Position numbers and translations under genes: made by a program
In this document: piece after piece, positions 1-11,099 of the stretch
Layout: the number at the start of each line of letters is the position of its first letter
Position numbering within the stretch: the stretch's first letter is position 1
The notes under the pieces: generated by a model
What the model was told of the DNA's origin: nothing
What the model saw: the letters and a program-made list of their open reading frames with translations, nothing else
Databases searched by the model: none
Origin: Pelodera strongyloides
Lineage: Eukaryota > Nematoda > Chromadorea > Rhabditida > Rhabditidae
Assembly: GCA_036852015.1 (NCBI GenBank)
Contig: JAANDG010000037.1
Coordinates: 310,001-374,000 of the forward strand
Direction of reading: 5' to 3'
DNA length: 64,000 nt

Positions 1-2577
1 TATTATTTTTTCAATCCTAACTATTAGAGTTAGCACAGTTAAGTTCTATACACATACGCTATAAAAGTCGTTTAAATTGTGTCACTGAAAAAAGGAGAAA
101 ACTTCCTTTGAATTAATTTATTTATATCAATTTCAGATAAATCATTTTCCATGCGCCGGACCCCAAAGGGTCAAAGCCATATTTATCCTCACGTGTCAAA
201 TTTCTCATTGAAAGAGTCGGTTATACTCATGAATTATACATGAACTGCGACTAAAAATCCCTCAATTTGTCCCATCTAAACGGCGTGCTATTTATGGTGA
301 ATATATCAATGTGTATTAGATATTTAGTATGCAAACGAGTACTGGCCACACGCACACACACGTCAATATGAATAAAATTGAGAACGCCCATTTAAAGAAA
401 ATTTTACAGTTTAATAATTATTTTTGAAGGCAATTAGAGTTTCCAGAATAGGTAGGTGACCTGGGTCACGTTTCGCCACTATACACGTGAGTACTTGACT
501 TTATCTAATAAAGGAGTAATGGTATTGTGGCGAACGAATTAGAACTTTATTAAATAATGGAGTAGGCCGCCAGCTATTGCCAAATCTGTTTGTGTAAATA
601 ATCAACAATGGGGTTATGGAAATATTTCGTAGTGCTGACAAAGTGCATAGTTTACAAACAGCTGACGCAGCCACACAGACACACACAGACACACCAGACA
701 CACACACATACACACACACACTCTGACATATAGACACACGCACGCACACACATACTCTAATTTGAGCATTCCGTTGCTCTTTCGTTTCATTTTACTTCCG
801 CGGAACCTTTAGTTAATGAATCGAGCTTAGGAAGAGGGGAAAGGAATAGATAATATATATAACATCTCTTAATCTTTAGGGACCGTTTCCCTCACATTAT
901 ATGTAGTTCATGTTTCCTTCGGTTCTTTACTTGCTATTCACATATTCAGTCTTACACTGTTTGTATGCGGGATTCGTAGCGTGAATATATTCAGTATATT
1001 GCCCCCGTTCCGCTCCCGAGCTGGCCCGCCAATTGCATTAAATGCGCCCCCGGGCGGGCACATGTCTCACTGCGGGCCCGGAGTCAGTAGGCGACGTTTA
1101 AACGAGTTAGCCGTGACAATCGTTTCCCGTAAATAAAGTTAATGAGATGAAGAAAATGGAAAAAGAGTGGGAATCTCAATTTCTATCTAAAGCAGACGAT
1201 TTTCCACGAAAAGTGAAAAAACACACGTAAACCAATAAAAAATTCGCAGCACGTCAGGATGAAAGGGTGCTGCGCAACATTTTAAATTTTCCAAGCTTTT
1301 GTACCTCAATAAATCTTTGTATTATTTTACCACACGATTAAGTATACTTTCTGGTGCTTGCATAGTTTGCACAACAATATCTGTTGATAGGCTTTCCACG
1401 ATAGAATTTGCAGCCAAATTTTCCATTATTTTCGTGACAATTTTATGCTTATGGCGGCAAATGTTACATCCTAAAAGGATTAACTTTATTTTTTTTCTTG
1501 ACAAAACCAGCATGCAAACTTGTGCCATTTAATGTTTTATTAAGTGAAAAAAAATAATGAAAAGAAAAGAAAAGAAAGTATTCGTTGAACCGCTAATCGA
1601 CCTTTACAAATAAATTCCAGTACACTGTATTCAGCATTCCATTTGCAAATCATACACATTTGAAATTCACATTTACTTTCACGCAATGATGCATACTTTG
1701 TATAGTTTCAGTAACACTCTAGAAAGTTCTAATAGAAAACGATAGAAAGTTCTAATAGAAAGGATGACACGCAAATTCGTGAAGCGTTCCAAATTTTTTT
1801 GGGAGACGGAATGGTCCGGGGAGACGGAATGGTCCGCAGAAAGAATCTGCCTATCGAGTACAACCCATAAACAAACGTTCGAGCACACAAATAAACACTT
1901 TCTGTCAAAAAAAAAAAAAAAAAAACATTTCACAAATTTGATTTTGGAATTTGGAATTGGAATACAAAGCCTCGTATCGGTCGCATTTCTACAAGAAAAA
2001 ACTAATGCATAACAAATTGAATGTCTAATAAGTGTGTAATTTGACTCTCGAATTCGTGTACGAAAGCAAAATTTCCATTCAAATTCAACGTTGACTTATA
2101 AATATTCATGAGTTCCTTTGTTAGTACGTCCCTAGACAGTTTTTATATGGCGAGGATGAAGCGAATTTACAATTCTACAAAGTCCCTTTTGTTAGTTTGT
2201 CGGAATCTTTTGTTAGCGGAAATTTATTCTAATCCAAGCAACAATAGCTCTTTGGGAAAAGCAAAAAACAATACAATAAAAGGAAATTCTTATAATATAA
2301 TGTACCGCGTACCGTGTACGTCATTATAGATGATGGTACACTACTAACGTCTAGTATTCAATATTGTTCAACGTTTATGATTCGTTCCTTAGAAGTTCTA
2401 GAGTTGGCCATTAGTTCCACAATAGCAACCTACTCTTATACACCCAGGGCTGTTACAGGCCGGTTCCGAAAGGGCGTTTGGAGGCAAACGTGCTAGTTGG
2501 CCCGGTTTCAAATAACAGGGTTACTGTAAGTAAAACAGGAAATGTTTTTTTTCCCAATATTTAATAGATATTTTCAG
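1..2577. other. Upstream stretch with no supported gene
   Basis: I see no convincing exon here. The contents are AT-rich DNA, a CA-rich microsatellite around 663-753, a GC-rich patch around 1000-1110, and a short tandem duplication of GGGAGACGGAATGGTCCG at 1801-1837. The RGS gene that starts to be readable at 2578 must have its N-terminal exon or exons here or left of the window. One open stretch at 2457-2526 ends in a good donor (GTAAGT at 2527), but its frame does not fit the next exon. Confidence 0.5.
663..753. repeat. CA-rich microsatellite
   Basis: The run consists of imperfect CACACA / CAGACACA units. Open frames across it give only Cys/Val-rich low-complexity peptides on the minus strand and are not counted as genes. 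Confidence 0.8.
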
Positions 2578-5500
2578 TGGACCGTTCGCGACGTGGTGAT
2601 TCGAGTAGTGAAAGGGAGAGCGAGAATGGTTCAGTATTCGGACCAAATCTGTCACCAAACGAGTGGACCAATGCCTTCGATCGGGTACTACAAGATGCAG
2701 ATGGAAGAGCGCTCTTCACCAAATTCCTCCAATCAGAATATTCAGAAGAGAATATTCTATTTTGGTGAGTGATTAGCATATTCAATTAAGGTACGGTAGT
2801 CCAAGATAGCATCTCTGTTTTTTTTTACAATTCCTGAAAATATAATAAACTACTTTTGTTACAATTCCTGAAAATATAAACGGTTTATCCGGCCATTAAA
2901 ACCTTCATTTACACAATTCCCATCTTTATACAAACGTCCACAATCCCGAACAAATAATAAACATAACGATATTTCTAAAGTTTATGGGTTCAATCTGATT
3001 ACGCTCAGCAGTGGGCTAAAACAATATATATGATTATAACTGGCCATTCTCTCTATATTAACATTCAATACCAAAGGGGATTATAAATTGGATGATATTT
3101 ATTTAATTTGAATTAAAGAAAGCTAAAACCACATGACCAGATAGGCGTTTTTTGGCCGAGTAAAATGTGATTTTAGCCCTCATTAAATTACGTGTCAATC
3201 GCCAATAACGTGCTAAATATAAATCTTCGGTAGCTGAAATTTGGATAAGGGGGGTTTTGGAGTTTTGATTCTGTACTTCAGTTTAATTGCAAAGAACGGA
3301 GCGGGAGGGAGAAGCTGGTTTTCGAGTACATGAAACATGCGAATCCGAAAAGAGAGCGTTTTCAATTTCTAATGTATTTATATATTAGTTCGCAGTTCTC
3401 ATCTTGAACATACACCAAAAAGTCGGGCAAATTTAGTTAATTCCTCCATTTTGGGCATAACAATACGAGGATCATTGGTTGAATCTTTTTAGAGTTGGTA
3501 ACTTTTCCTCTACACATATAATAATATGGTATTCTTGTTCACCAGAAGCATCAAATTTGAAACTTTCATAAAATTGCACTTGCTACGGTATAATCATTGT
3601 CACTAAAAGAACCAGGAAGTGCTTGACTTCCTTGTTATAACCTTAATTCCTCCTTTATTTAAAACCTTTTTTTTCATAAACATAATCCATCAAAAGTAAA
3701 ACAAAAGAGCTTAAAATGCGCTATATTTGATACCAAGAATCTTTGGTTAAAAGCCACTTTATAATGCGATAATGCCGCGCCCATAATCGAATACCAAAAA
3801 CGGGTCTTTGAACATAATCTTACATTAACTTTTGATCTCAGTGTCAGATAAAAAATGAAGAAAAGTTATGAAGGTATATTTATACCCCAATCGTTGCGCA
3901 GGAAAGAAATATAAGCGACGTGCAAAGTAAAAATTGTAAAAAAAAAAGTGCATTATTGATTAAATTCCGTTTATATCCGGCCATCTATAAGTTAGTCACA
4001 GCACGCAAACTTTGCATCAGTTTTCGTAAATTTTAATATGAGAAATATCTAGATTTCTAAACGAGAACTAATAAAGAAAAAATACATCTCCTCAGCTACA
4101 CACGTGCCGAATTGATCGAATAAACTAACGAGTTATTGGAGCAAATATTTTTTGTCCAATAATTCAGTTTTACATTTGCAGATTAGCAGATTTTCATATA
4201 AAATGTACGCAGAATTTTGCAAAAATAAATAACGCTTCACTTCATATTCTTTATTGTAAAATTGGGGTTTGGAGAGAAAAATGTTGGTTATTATGCATAA
4301 AATGGGACAAACAGGATGTTTTTATGCAGTTGTCAACTCCAGTCGAGGGTCACTACATTACATAACAACTGCGCTATTCAGCAAAAGTATAGGGGAGGAT
4401 TTTCGAATTTATGTGGTAACTAAACACCGTTATAATTATCTGAAAAAATAAACGAGAGGTGCTATCGACTCTATTCTACGAAGCACTAAAATTGATTAAC
4501 CGTGGTCATGGTGATAATTGTCCCAATTAGTTTCTAGTAAGCTAATTATTCTAATTAGCCTATTTGTAGGTGGGCTGTCGAGGAGCTGAAAATGGTGCAA
4601 GCCGAAAGAGACTTATTCGAAGTGAAAGTACGAGAAATGTTTGAAACATTCATCACTTCGGAGTCACCACTGGCAATCAATATCGATCACGACACCAGGA
4701 CTGATATTATACACAGGTAATCGATAAAATATTTTTAGTTCAAGCGATATGAGACGTGGTTTTGGAAGGCACCCTGAACCTGAACAACCGCTTTACCTTG
4801 TATTATAGGCAAAATATGTTCCATTTTGTGCCTTTCCAGCGCAAATAGACACAGTAATTGACATATAATTCATTATTAATAGGAATGTGGTTGTCTAGGT
4901 CTAGCATACGGTACAAAAATACGTGTTATACCGCTTTACGAAAGTATTGTGACAACACACAAATATGCATAACATGCGTGTCTGGCCCAATTAGTGCGTT
5001 GATTAATAGTGACTAACTGTCTGACTCGCCAAAATATAATCCTTTTAAATTTTTGGTTCAAAACCAACATACGTGCGATGTACTTTGGAATTTAAAGTAG
5101 GAGATACGTTTAGTCACGCACACGCGCATGCCGGCATGCACGTATAGACAAAGAACAGTGTTGTTCCAGACTATGTTTTTAAACCCGAAAAGTGTAAATT
5201 GATAATCTCTATTACTCACCAAGTACGTAGATTTCTGATCTTTTAAAATGATCATATTTCAGAGTTCAAGACAAAGATCCAAAAACTCTCCCGGATAACA
5301 TTTATGAGAAGGCTCAGTCACACGTCTATAGACTCATGGAAAAGGTACACTACTTTGTATTTTGTATTGGAAACTTTACATTTGCACTTTGTACATATAA
5401 GTTGGAATATATTTTTTTAGCTTTCTCTACCGATCATCACAAAAACTAACAAAAACCGACATGTCTACATGAACTAATTCATTTTAACCCAGTATGTAAT

Positions 5501-5681
5501 GTCGTAAGGTAATGTGTTTAGCTCCACATATATAAAGTGGGTTGAGTATATAGTTTAATAAAAATATTTTCAGGATTGTTTCTCCCGTTTTGTACATACT
5601 CCCGCATACAAGGAACTCGCAAGGAAAATCAGTCTCCCACCAACGTTTAGATTTAATGGACGACTTAGTCCGCTCCCCTAG
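2578..5681 (+). CDS. RGS-domain protein, 3' four exons (N-terminus unresolved)
   Basis: This is a regulator of G-protein signalling. The RGS fold binds GTP-loaded G-alpha subunits and speeds GTP hydrolysis at the inner face of the plasma membrane. The exons read are 2578-2764, 4570-4716, 5263-5344 and 5574-5681, with stop TAG at 5679. Phases match at all three introns and give about 173 residues. A charged Ser/Arg/Glu-rich stretch leads into the RGS box with the family signatures SPNEWTNAF, SEENILFW (typical SEENxxFW), INIDHDTR and VYRLMEKDCFSRFVHTPAYKEL, which carries the Asn and Asp/Arg positions used in G-alpha contact. The domain is almost complete and ends about 20 residues before the stop. 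The first intron is 1.8 kb. The first exon starts in phase 1, so at least one upstream exon is missing from the model. NIDHDTR resembles the R4/R12-type RGS proteins, but I cannot assign a subfamily or a C. elegans orthologue. Confidence 0.88.
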
Positions 5682-6239
5682 TAATTTACATAAATGTTAG
5701 TTATTATTATTATTATTACAGGTTACTGTACTTAACCCTAACGCTACTGTAACATTGGTAAAACTGGTAGTAATAGATACAGTTTTGATTTGTATTTTTT
5801 TGTTATAATATAGTTTTTTAATTTGTACCAATTGAATTTCCTCATTTTAATTCGACAGCGACCAACCAAGACGGGAATTTTATATAAGAAATATAATATT
5901 GTAACCAAAGTTTCCTTATGTTTCGCATTTTATTGTTTCATTGATCTCAATTGTGTATTCATAAATGGAAATTAAAAATTGATGAAAATTCAAATAATAG
6001 TTTGGCTAATACGGGTTTCCTCACTATTATTGTATTGAGATTGTGTTTGTACTTGATTATATTCGTTTTCATAAATGTTCTGATTATGGTTGTTTAGTTT
6101 TGCTCATTTGAAATGGACCACGGAAAGCAACACTTTTTTCTAACTGCACGTGAAAAATATTTTGAGAAAAAAAAGCAAAAAAAAAATGACAGTCATTCAC
6201 AAAAACATGCAATAAGTCAACGACAATGAGAAGATCTTA

Positions 6240-6689
6240 TTAAAGGAGGAGGCGCACGAGATCTAAGTGTACCATTTCTTTATTCTTATCGATAGATGAC
6301 GGCATTTGCTTCCAATGAAGATGCCTTACGAAACAAAAACTTTTAATTAGAAGGAATAAATCAGTATAATGCTCAGGATTTTTCTAAATTCTTGACCGTA
6401 GCCTTTGTGTCCCGAGGGTATCTGGCTCTTATTGTATGTGTCCCGAGGGTATCTAGCTATAGTTGCACCCTTATTTTCTTATTTCGTGTCTCCCAGATAC
6501 CCTCGGGACACACATAATTACAAGGGCTACGGTCAAGAATTTAGATAAAATTTTGAGCATTATTCTAATTTATTCCTTCTAATTAAAAGCTTTTGCTTCG
6601 TAAGGCATCTTTCTTGGAAGTAAATGCCGTCACCTATCGATAAGAAGGAATAAATCGTACACTTGGACCTCGTGCGCCTCCTCCTTTAA
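6240..6689. mobile_element. TTAA-flanked palindromic (fold-back) MITE
   Basis: The two ends are reverse complements: TTAAAGGAGGAGGCGCACGAG-like on the left and its complement ending CCTCCTCCTTTAA on the right. The pairing continues with small indels for about 180 bp per arm. The TTAA at each end (6240-6243, 6686-6689) is the probable target-site duplication. Inside, the sequence GTGTCCCGAGGGTATCT occurs twice on the left arm and is mirrored on the right. There is no coding capacity. TTAA duplication points to a piggyBac-type transposase acting in trans. C. elegans carries comparable palindromic TTAA repeats. Confidence 0.85.
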
Positions 6690-7140
6690 AGAGAACTTTT
6701 TTTTTCACTTTTTTTTTCAATTCTGTGCTGGCGCGCACTTTGTATAGGTATGAACTAGATAGTGAGTACCAATTATCCATTACCTTCTTTATATTCTATA
6801 AAAAATAATCCTCACTATATGGTTGATCAAGATCAATATCCTTATTGAGTTCTCGTCAGTTTCAATAAGATCATTTTCCCACCAGTGGATCAACAAGATG
6901 TACTTTGATTTTGATCCGACCACAGTCAGTAAACGTTTGGAGACTGTGCATTATGAAGAGAATTAATCTCACCACCGTGAACCCACAAAGGTGATGTAAT
7001 TTCTGGACAATGAGGCTATTAGATAATATGCAAATGAAGGAGGTAAAAAATAAGTATACAGTTATTAGACAGTATGATAATTCTGTAAACGCAGGAGGTA
7101 AAAACTGGCCTTATCGAGACACGCCCACAATTATCCGGTA

Positions 7141-7261
7141 CTTAAGCCCAACTCGGGCTTAAGCTGGAGGAATGAATATCCTACAAGCGTGTGTGGTGAG
7201 CTTCAGTGCTCGCGCGATCGTTCAACGTCTCGGTACTGTCACTAACGGTGGCGACAGTACA
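7141..7261 (+). mobile_element. Possible LTR 3' portion preceding a tRNA-like sequence
   Basis: The segment contains a perfect 9-bp inverted repeat (CTTAAGCCC / GGGCTTAAG, 7141-7162). It ends in ACA, followed by a TT spacer and then TGG..., the usual order of LTR end, spacer and primer-binding site. I found neither the 5' end of an LTR nor an internal coding region. Its reading as an LTR rests on position relative to the tRNA-like block, so it is tentative. Confidence 0.35.
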
Positions 7262-7263
7262 TT

Positions 7264-7325
7264 TGGTGCACCGTCCGGGAATCGAACCCGGGCCGCGTGG
7301 GTGAAACCCACGAATCCTGCTATCA
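7264..7325 (-). tRNA. Truncated tRNA-Glu-like fragment with encoded CCA (pseudogene or RT product)
   Basis: Read on the minus strand, the 3' two-thirds of a tRNA are clear. There is an anticodon stem-loop CGTGG-GTTTCAC-CCACG with anticodon TTC (Glu), a T arm CCGGG-TTCGATT-CCCGG, a 3' acceptor strand ACGGTGC, a discriminator A, and then CCA. The 5' acceptor strand and most of the D arm are absent. Nuclear tRNA genes do not encode CCA. Its presence suggests a copy of a mature tRNA, for example one primed and copied by a retroelement, rather than a functional gene. Confidence 0.6.
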
Positions 7326-7616
7326 AACATAATAATACTGAATAATTATGTTTCTAACGTGGTGAACTGGGCATGGATAATGCGAAAATGGGGGACTTTC
7401 TTTTATGCTGCGGTATTTCTTCCTTTTGAAACACAGATGACAGATGTTCTGCTGTCGGTTCAGCTCTTCCCAAAGCTATGGAAGTAATTAGAATGAGCTG
7501 GAGAGAGAGGATGACGCGATATTTGATTCCGTAACAAATTTGCATGCCTCCGGATTTGAATATAAGTCCCAGCTCAGCTGAGGTAGGTCATCAGCCTCCT
7601 CTGTCATCTGAGAAGG

Positions 7617-9812
7617 ATGTACGGCTCCATGCGCTACGTGCCCTCCTCCTACTACCCCGATAAACCTGTCCAGGACGAGGTCCAGGTCCAGGCTGCCGGG
7701 GATCCCTTCGAAGCTCCCGTCCAGGTCAATCGGGCACAAGCTCCCAGGACTCCAGCACGTGTGGCATTCGCTCCCGGAATTAAGGAGGTTGGTTTTGGAA
7801 TATATGCCTCTCATTTGTCTTCCCCCACTTCTCTCCCATATGCTGTATTAATTCAAATATTTCAGGTATCGCCCGTCAAGAACGTCGCGCCGGCTAAGCA
7901 ACCCGGTAAGAAAGTAAATTCTATTACAAAGAGACGATATTGTTTCCTTGGTCTGGTAGGCTTTACCCGATATAGCCTAGCCTAACGCCGTCTCTCGCAG
8001 AGGGCAGACTGCGGTTCTAATTGTGATGCCAGACGAATATGTATTATTATGGTTACACTCGGTTCCTCGTCTATAATCGATTCCACTTTCAGAGCCTGTC
8101 TTCTCTTCCTATGCTGCGGGAGTGAACCTGCCTCCGGGATACGGTGTCCAGTATCAGTCCCCGACTATGTACAGAAGACCGCCGACCCCGGCACATACTC
8201 CGATTCAGGAAACGGCTCCATCGCCGGTGGTGGGATCTTGTACAGATATCATCTTGCAAGCAATTTTCAATTATTAAGCAATTATCAATTAAAAAAAACT
8301 GTTTCAGCAGTACTCGTACGATCAACAGCCAACTTACCATGAGCAGCCGACTGTTCAACAGCAGAAAGTTGTAGGTTCTATTAATTATAGCCATAATCCT
8401 CAAGGAAGATAATTTATACATTTCCACTATCTTACCGTTACCCCTATAATTTCAGCGTGCCCCCAAGACCCCCACCCGTCCTATCTCTACTCCCGTTCGC
8501 TCCTCCCGCATGTTGTCTGAGCCCTCGGCCTATGCTTTCGGACAGCTCAATGACACCTATGCAAATGAGCTGTATGAGGCTCCTGGGGCTAAGAATTCAG
8601 GTGTGTTTTCGTGTCGAAAACTGTCCGAATGATACGGGTGCCTACATCTTTTCTACGAAGATCTCTTTTTCTGTTATTATTTTTCACTTTTGCAGGCTAC
8701 GCCTTTCCCTCCGATAACTACGATGCCAAGGTCGCTGAGATCGAGCAGGAGCGTGTTGCCAATGCGAAGGTAAATTAAAGCCTTCACTCTCAGTTGCATT
8801 CTCAAACGATTTTTCTTAGTTCATCAAGTATGTCATTGTAGTAATGTGTACTGTATCTTCAGAACTGCGCCTCTCCCTATAACCAGTCAACCATGGAGAG
8901 CACACAGATCTACAGTGCGCAGCCCGGAGCTCCTTCGAAGAATAGTGCTCCAGCTCAGGTAACTAATTAACCAATTAGTTGCTCAATAAGGTCAATTAGT
9001 CAATAAATCAATATGCTAATTGTAACCAATTCCAGGTGCCTCAGGCCAGATGGGTTGAGCCAGCGAAGCCTCCCGTTGCCCAGCGTCCCATGCAAATGAT
9101 GCCTTCTGCGTACGTGGGCGGAGTCCCAAATGACATGTTCAACGCCGACGAAAAGCCAAATCCCGCCTACGCTTATCAGCAGACTGTGGGTACTTTTCTG
9201 ATAAAGTTCGATCGTTCATTGAAAATAAATATGTCGTAATGATCGACGTAAAATGTCTAATTCTCCGATTAAATTATTTGCCAGCAAACTTTTTAGAAGC
9301 CTTCTTTCAAGAAGGAGCCCTCTCGCTATCATTTTGAACAGTCATCTACGCCACAGGGTAGGGTAAAATCTTTTTCTGAGCTAAATTTGCTTAAGATTCC
9401 TTTCGTGATTGTTCGCTCTAACTAATCGGCACTACTGGGTTACTGGTAAATTATGAATATAATTAAAAAAACATATTTCAGCCATGCCTCACCATGACGT
9501 CGACACTTGTTCCGTTGTGACAGCTGATGTGGAACCCCTTCCGTCGGAACCTCTCAATCTACAACAGATGACCAGATCCATCCAGGAGATTCAGAGACAG
9601 GTTGGTGAATTTGCATGAATGAAGGACATAATATACATCCCAATTTGGTAAATTAGAAATTAGTAATTTTTATTTAATGATATATTCATTTCACTAATTT
9701 TATTAATATTCTTCTGTTGCAGCTTCCCGGCCGTGCGTTCGCCCCTCTGGACGTGGCCCCTTGTTCTGAGTACCAGTTTGATCAACTTCAGGATTTGGCC
9801 AGCTACATCTAA
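7617..9812 (+). CDS. Pro/Gln-rich protein of unknown function, 11 exons
   Basis: Exons: 7617-7787, 7866-7905, 8093-8229, 8308-8370, 8456-8600, 8696-8769, 8863-8958, 9036-9185, 9297-9357, 9482-9600, 9723-9812. Lengths sum to 1146 nt (381 residues plus TAA) with every phase consistent; exon 3 could end 3 nt earlier. The protein starts MYGSMRYVPSSYYPDKP and is rich in Pro, Ala, Gln, Tyr and Ser. It has basic TPxR/TPTRP motifs in the middle and ends LQDLASYI. It shows no signal peptide, membrane segment or recognised domain, and most of it is probably disordered. Codons are clearly GC-ending compared with the AT-rich introns, which suggests strong expression. Introns are short (about 75-140 nt) and several donors are atypical (GTTGGT, GTGGGT). 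An AATAAA follows at 9949. I do not recognise the family. Confidence 0.8.
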
Positions 9813-9948
9813 ATTCCCTATCTCTTTTCTTAACTAGGTCGTTTTATTTTAGTGTAACCCTTTTCTTTTTAATTATCATGGAATAAGAAAGAATATTAAT
9901 TTTATTTTTGCCGTTGTATGGTTTTGTAAGGTGCTGGCTATAAATAAG

Positions 9949-9954
9949 AATAAA
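9949..9954 (+). terminator. Poly(A) signal of the 7617-9812 gene
   Basis: AATAAA lies about 140 nt after the stop codon at 9810-9812 and before the convergent MAM gene. Confidence 0.55.
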
Positions 9955-10175
9955 AGTTTGATTGGATTGTGGATTATTTGTGTGTAAAGTGTAGTCTCAA
10001 ATAAACTACACTAACAGGGTATGAGTAAACTAAGTAAATACTATGGTTTTGCAGAGTTTAACCAGTTTACCCATCTCCATGTAACCCAATTTCTTCCTTG
10101 TGTATTAGTACCTCGTGTGACCGTTTCATAATGGGAGAAGATTCTTTTTACTATAAACTATACTATACTATAAAC

Positions 10176-11004
10176 TAGAGTGGGGTCAAAGCAACTCATT
10201 TTTGTGAGTGACTCAAAATCGACGAATCATTGAGTGATTCGCCGCATTTCTCAAATCTCGAGCCGAATCAGAGTCGGATTCACTCCCGAAAGAAGAGGGC
10301 ATTCTGAATCAGAGTCGGCTCGCATGCGGGCAAAAGGGTGAATCATGAATCAACTCGCGCTCGCAACTCCGATTCAACTCGGAATCAACTCATGATGGTG
10401 CTCAAAAATGGATTTACATCCAAATAACTTTGAAATAATAATGATTATACAGTTTTAAATAACTTTTCCTATGTTTGTTGTCAAGAATGGGCGCAGTTAC
10501 TAATAACTTACAGGATATTTCATTGTATGTCATTGATGCCACAATAACTCCCCAATAACTCACAAATAAGTACTATAAAACTTCAAAACTTTGTTTCGAT
10601 TAAAAAAGAACAACTTTTCAACTTCACAGCTCCTGTTTTTTTATATTTTAGTGGGTACCCTATGTTGTAATACTAATATTAAGTACCAAAAGTGGTCATA
10701 TTTGTTCAAATTTTTAATTTAAAGAAGATTTATGATCGTATTTGCTGTATTTTATCGATAAAACAACTTCGTTGATTGTTTTTCGCCAAAGTAAATTATT
10801 GAATCATGAACGACTCAAGGGGGATTCATGAGTAATTGCTGTGTTATGAGTGAATCTCAGCTTGAGTTGCCCGGGGCACTCTTCCGATGAGTGACTCATC
10901 AGAAGAGTCGGTCGCGCGAATCCTGCTCAGAGCGAATCACTCCATGAGTCGCCTCCAAATGAGTGACTCACGTGAGTCACTCAGCTCATATTGACCCCAC
11001 TCTA
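10176..11004. mobile_element. hAT-like non-autonomous element
   Basis: The inverted ends TAGAGTGGGGTCA / TGACCCCACTCTA are bounded by an 8-bp direct repeat CTATAAAC (10168-10175 and 11005-11012). This fits the hAT duplication pattern nTnnnnAn, and TAGAG fits hAT terminal repeats. The 829-bp interior has no transposase frame. The subterminal regions are crowded with TGACTCA/TGAGTCA motifs and GAATCA repeats, mirrored at both ends. The flanking sequence is itself ACTATA-rich, which weakens the duplication argument slightly. It sits between the convergent 3' ends of two genes. Confidence 0.75.
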
Positions 11005-11041
11005 CTATAAACTAAACTTTACTATATGTTATTCTTTATTC

Positions 11042-11047
11042 TTTATT
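11042..11047 (-). terminator. Poly(A) signal of the downstream MAM gene
   Basis: On the minus strand AATAAA occurs here, and again at 11035-11040, some 55 nt past the stop codon at 11100-11102. Confidence 0.55.
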
Positions 11048-11099
11048 ATTTGAAATACTAGTTCTATTGCACAAGATAATATAACGCAAAACAGTAATT

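Larger units (their letters stand above)
5682..7616. other. Intergenic region with transposon remnants
   Basis: No exon is supported. This is the 3' flank of the RGS gene, followed by a 450-bp TTAA-bounded palindrome (6240-6689) and an LTR-like end joined to a tRNA-Glu-like fragment (7141-7325). Both are listed separately. Confidence 0.6.

Noticed and set aside
501..749. 82-codon minus-strand frame with Cys/Val repeats
   Set aside because: It is a translation of the CA microsatellite.
2457..2526. Possible upstream RGS exon (PVPKGRLEANVLVGPVSNN frame, donor GTAAGT)
   Set aside because: It ends in phase 0, but the RGS exon at 2578 needs phase 1. The frame that would fit contains a stop. Left unannotated.
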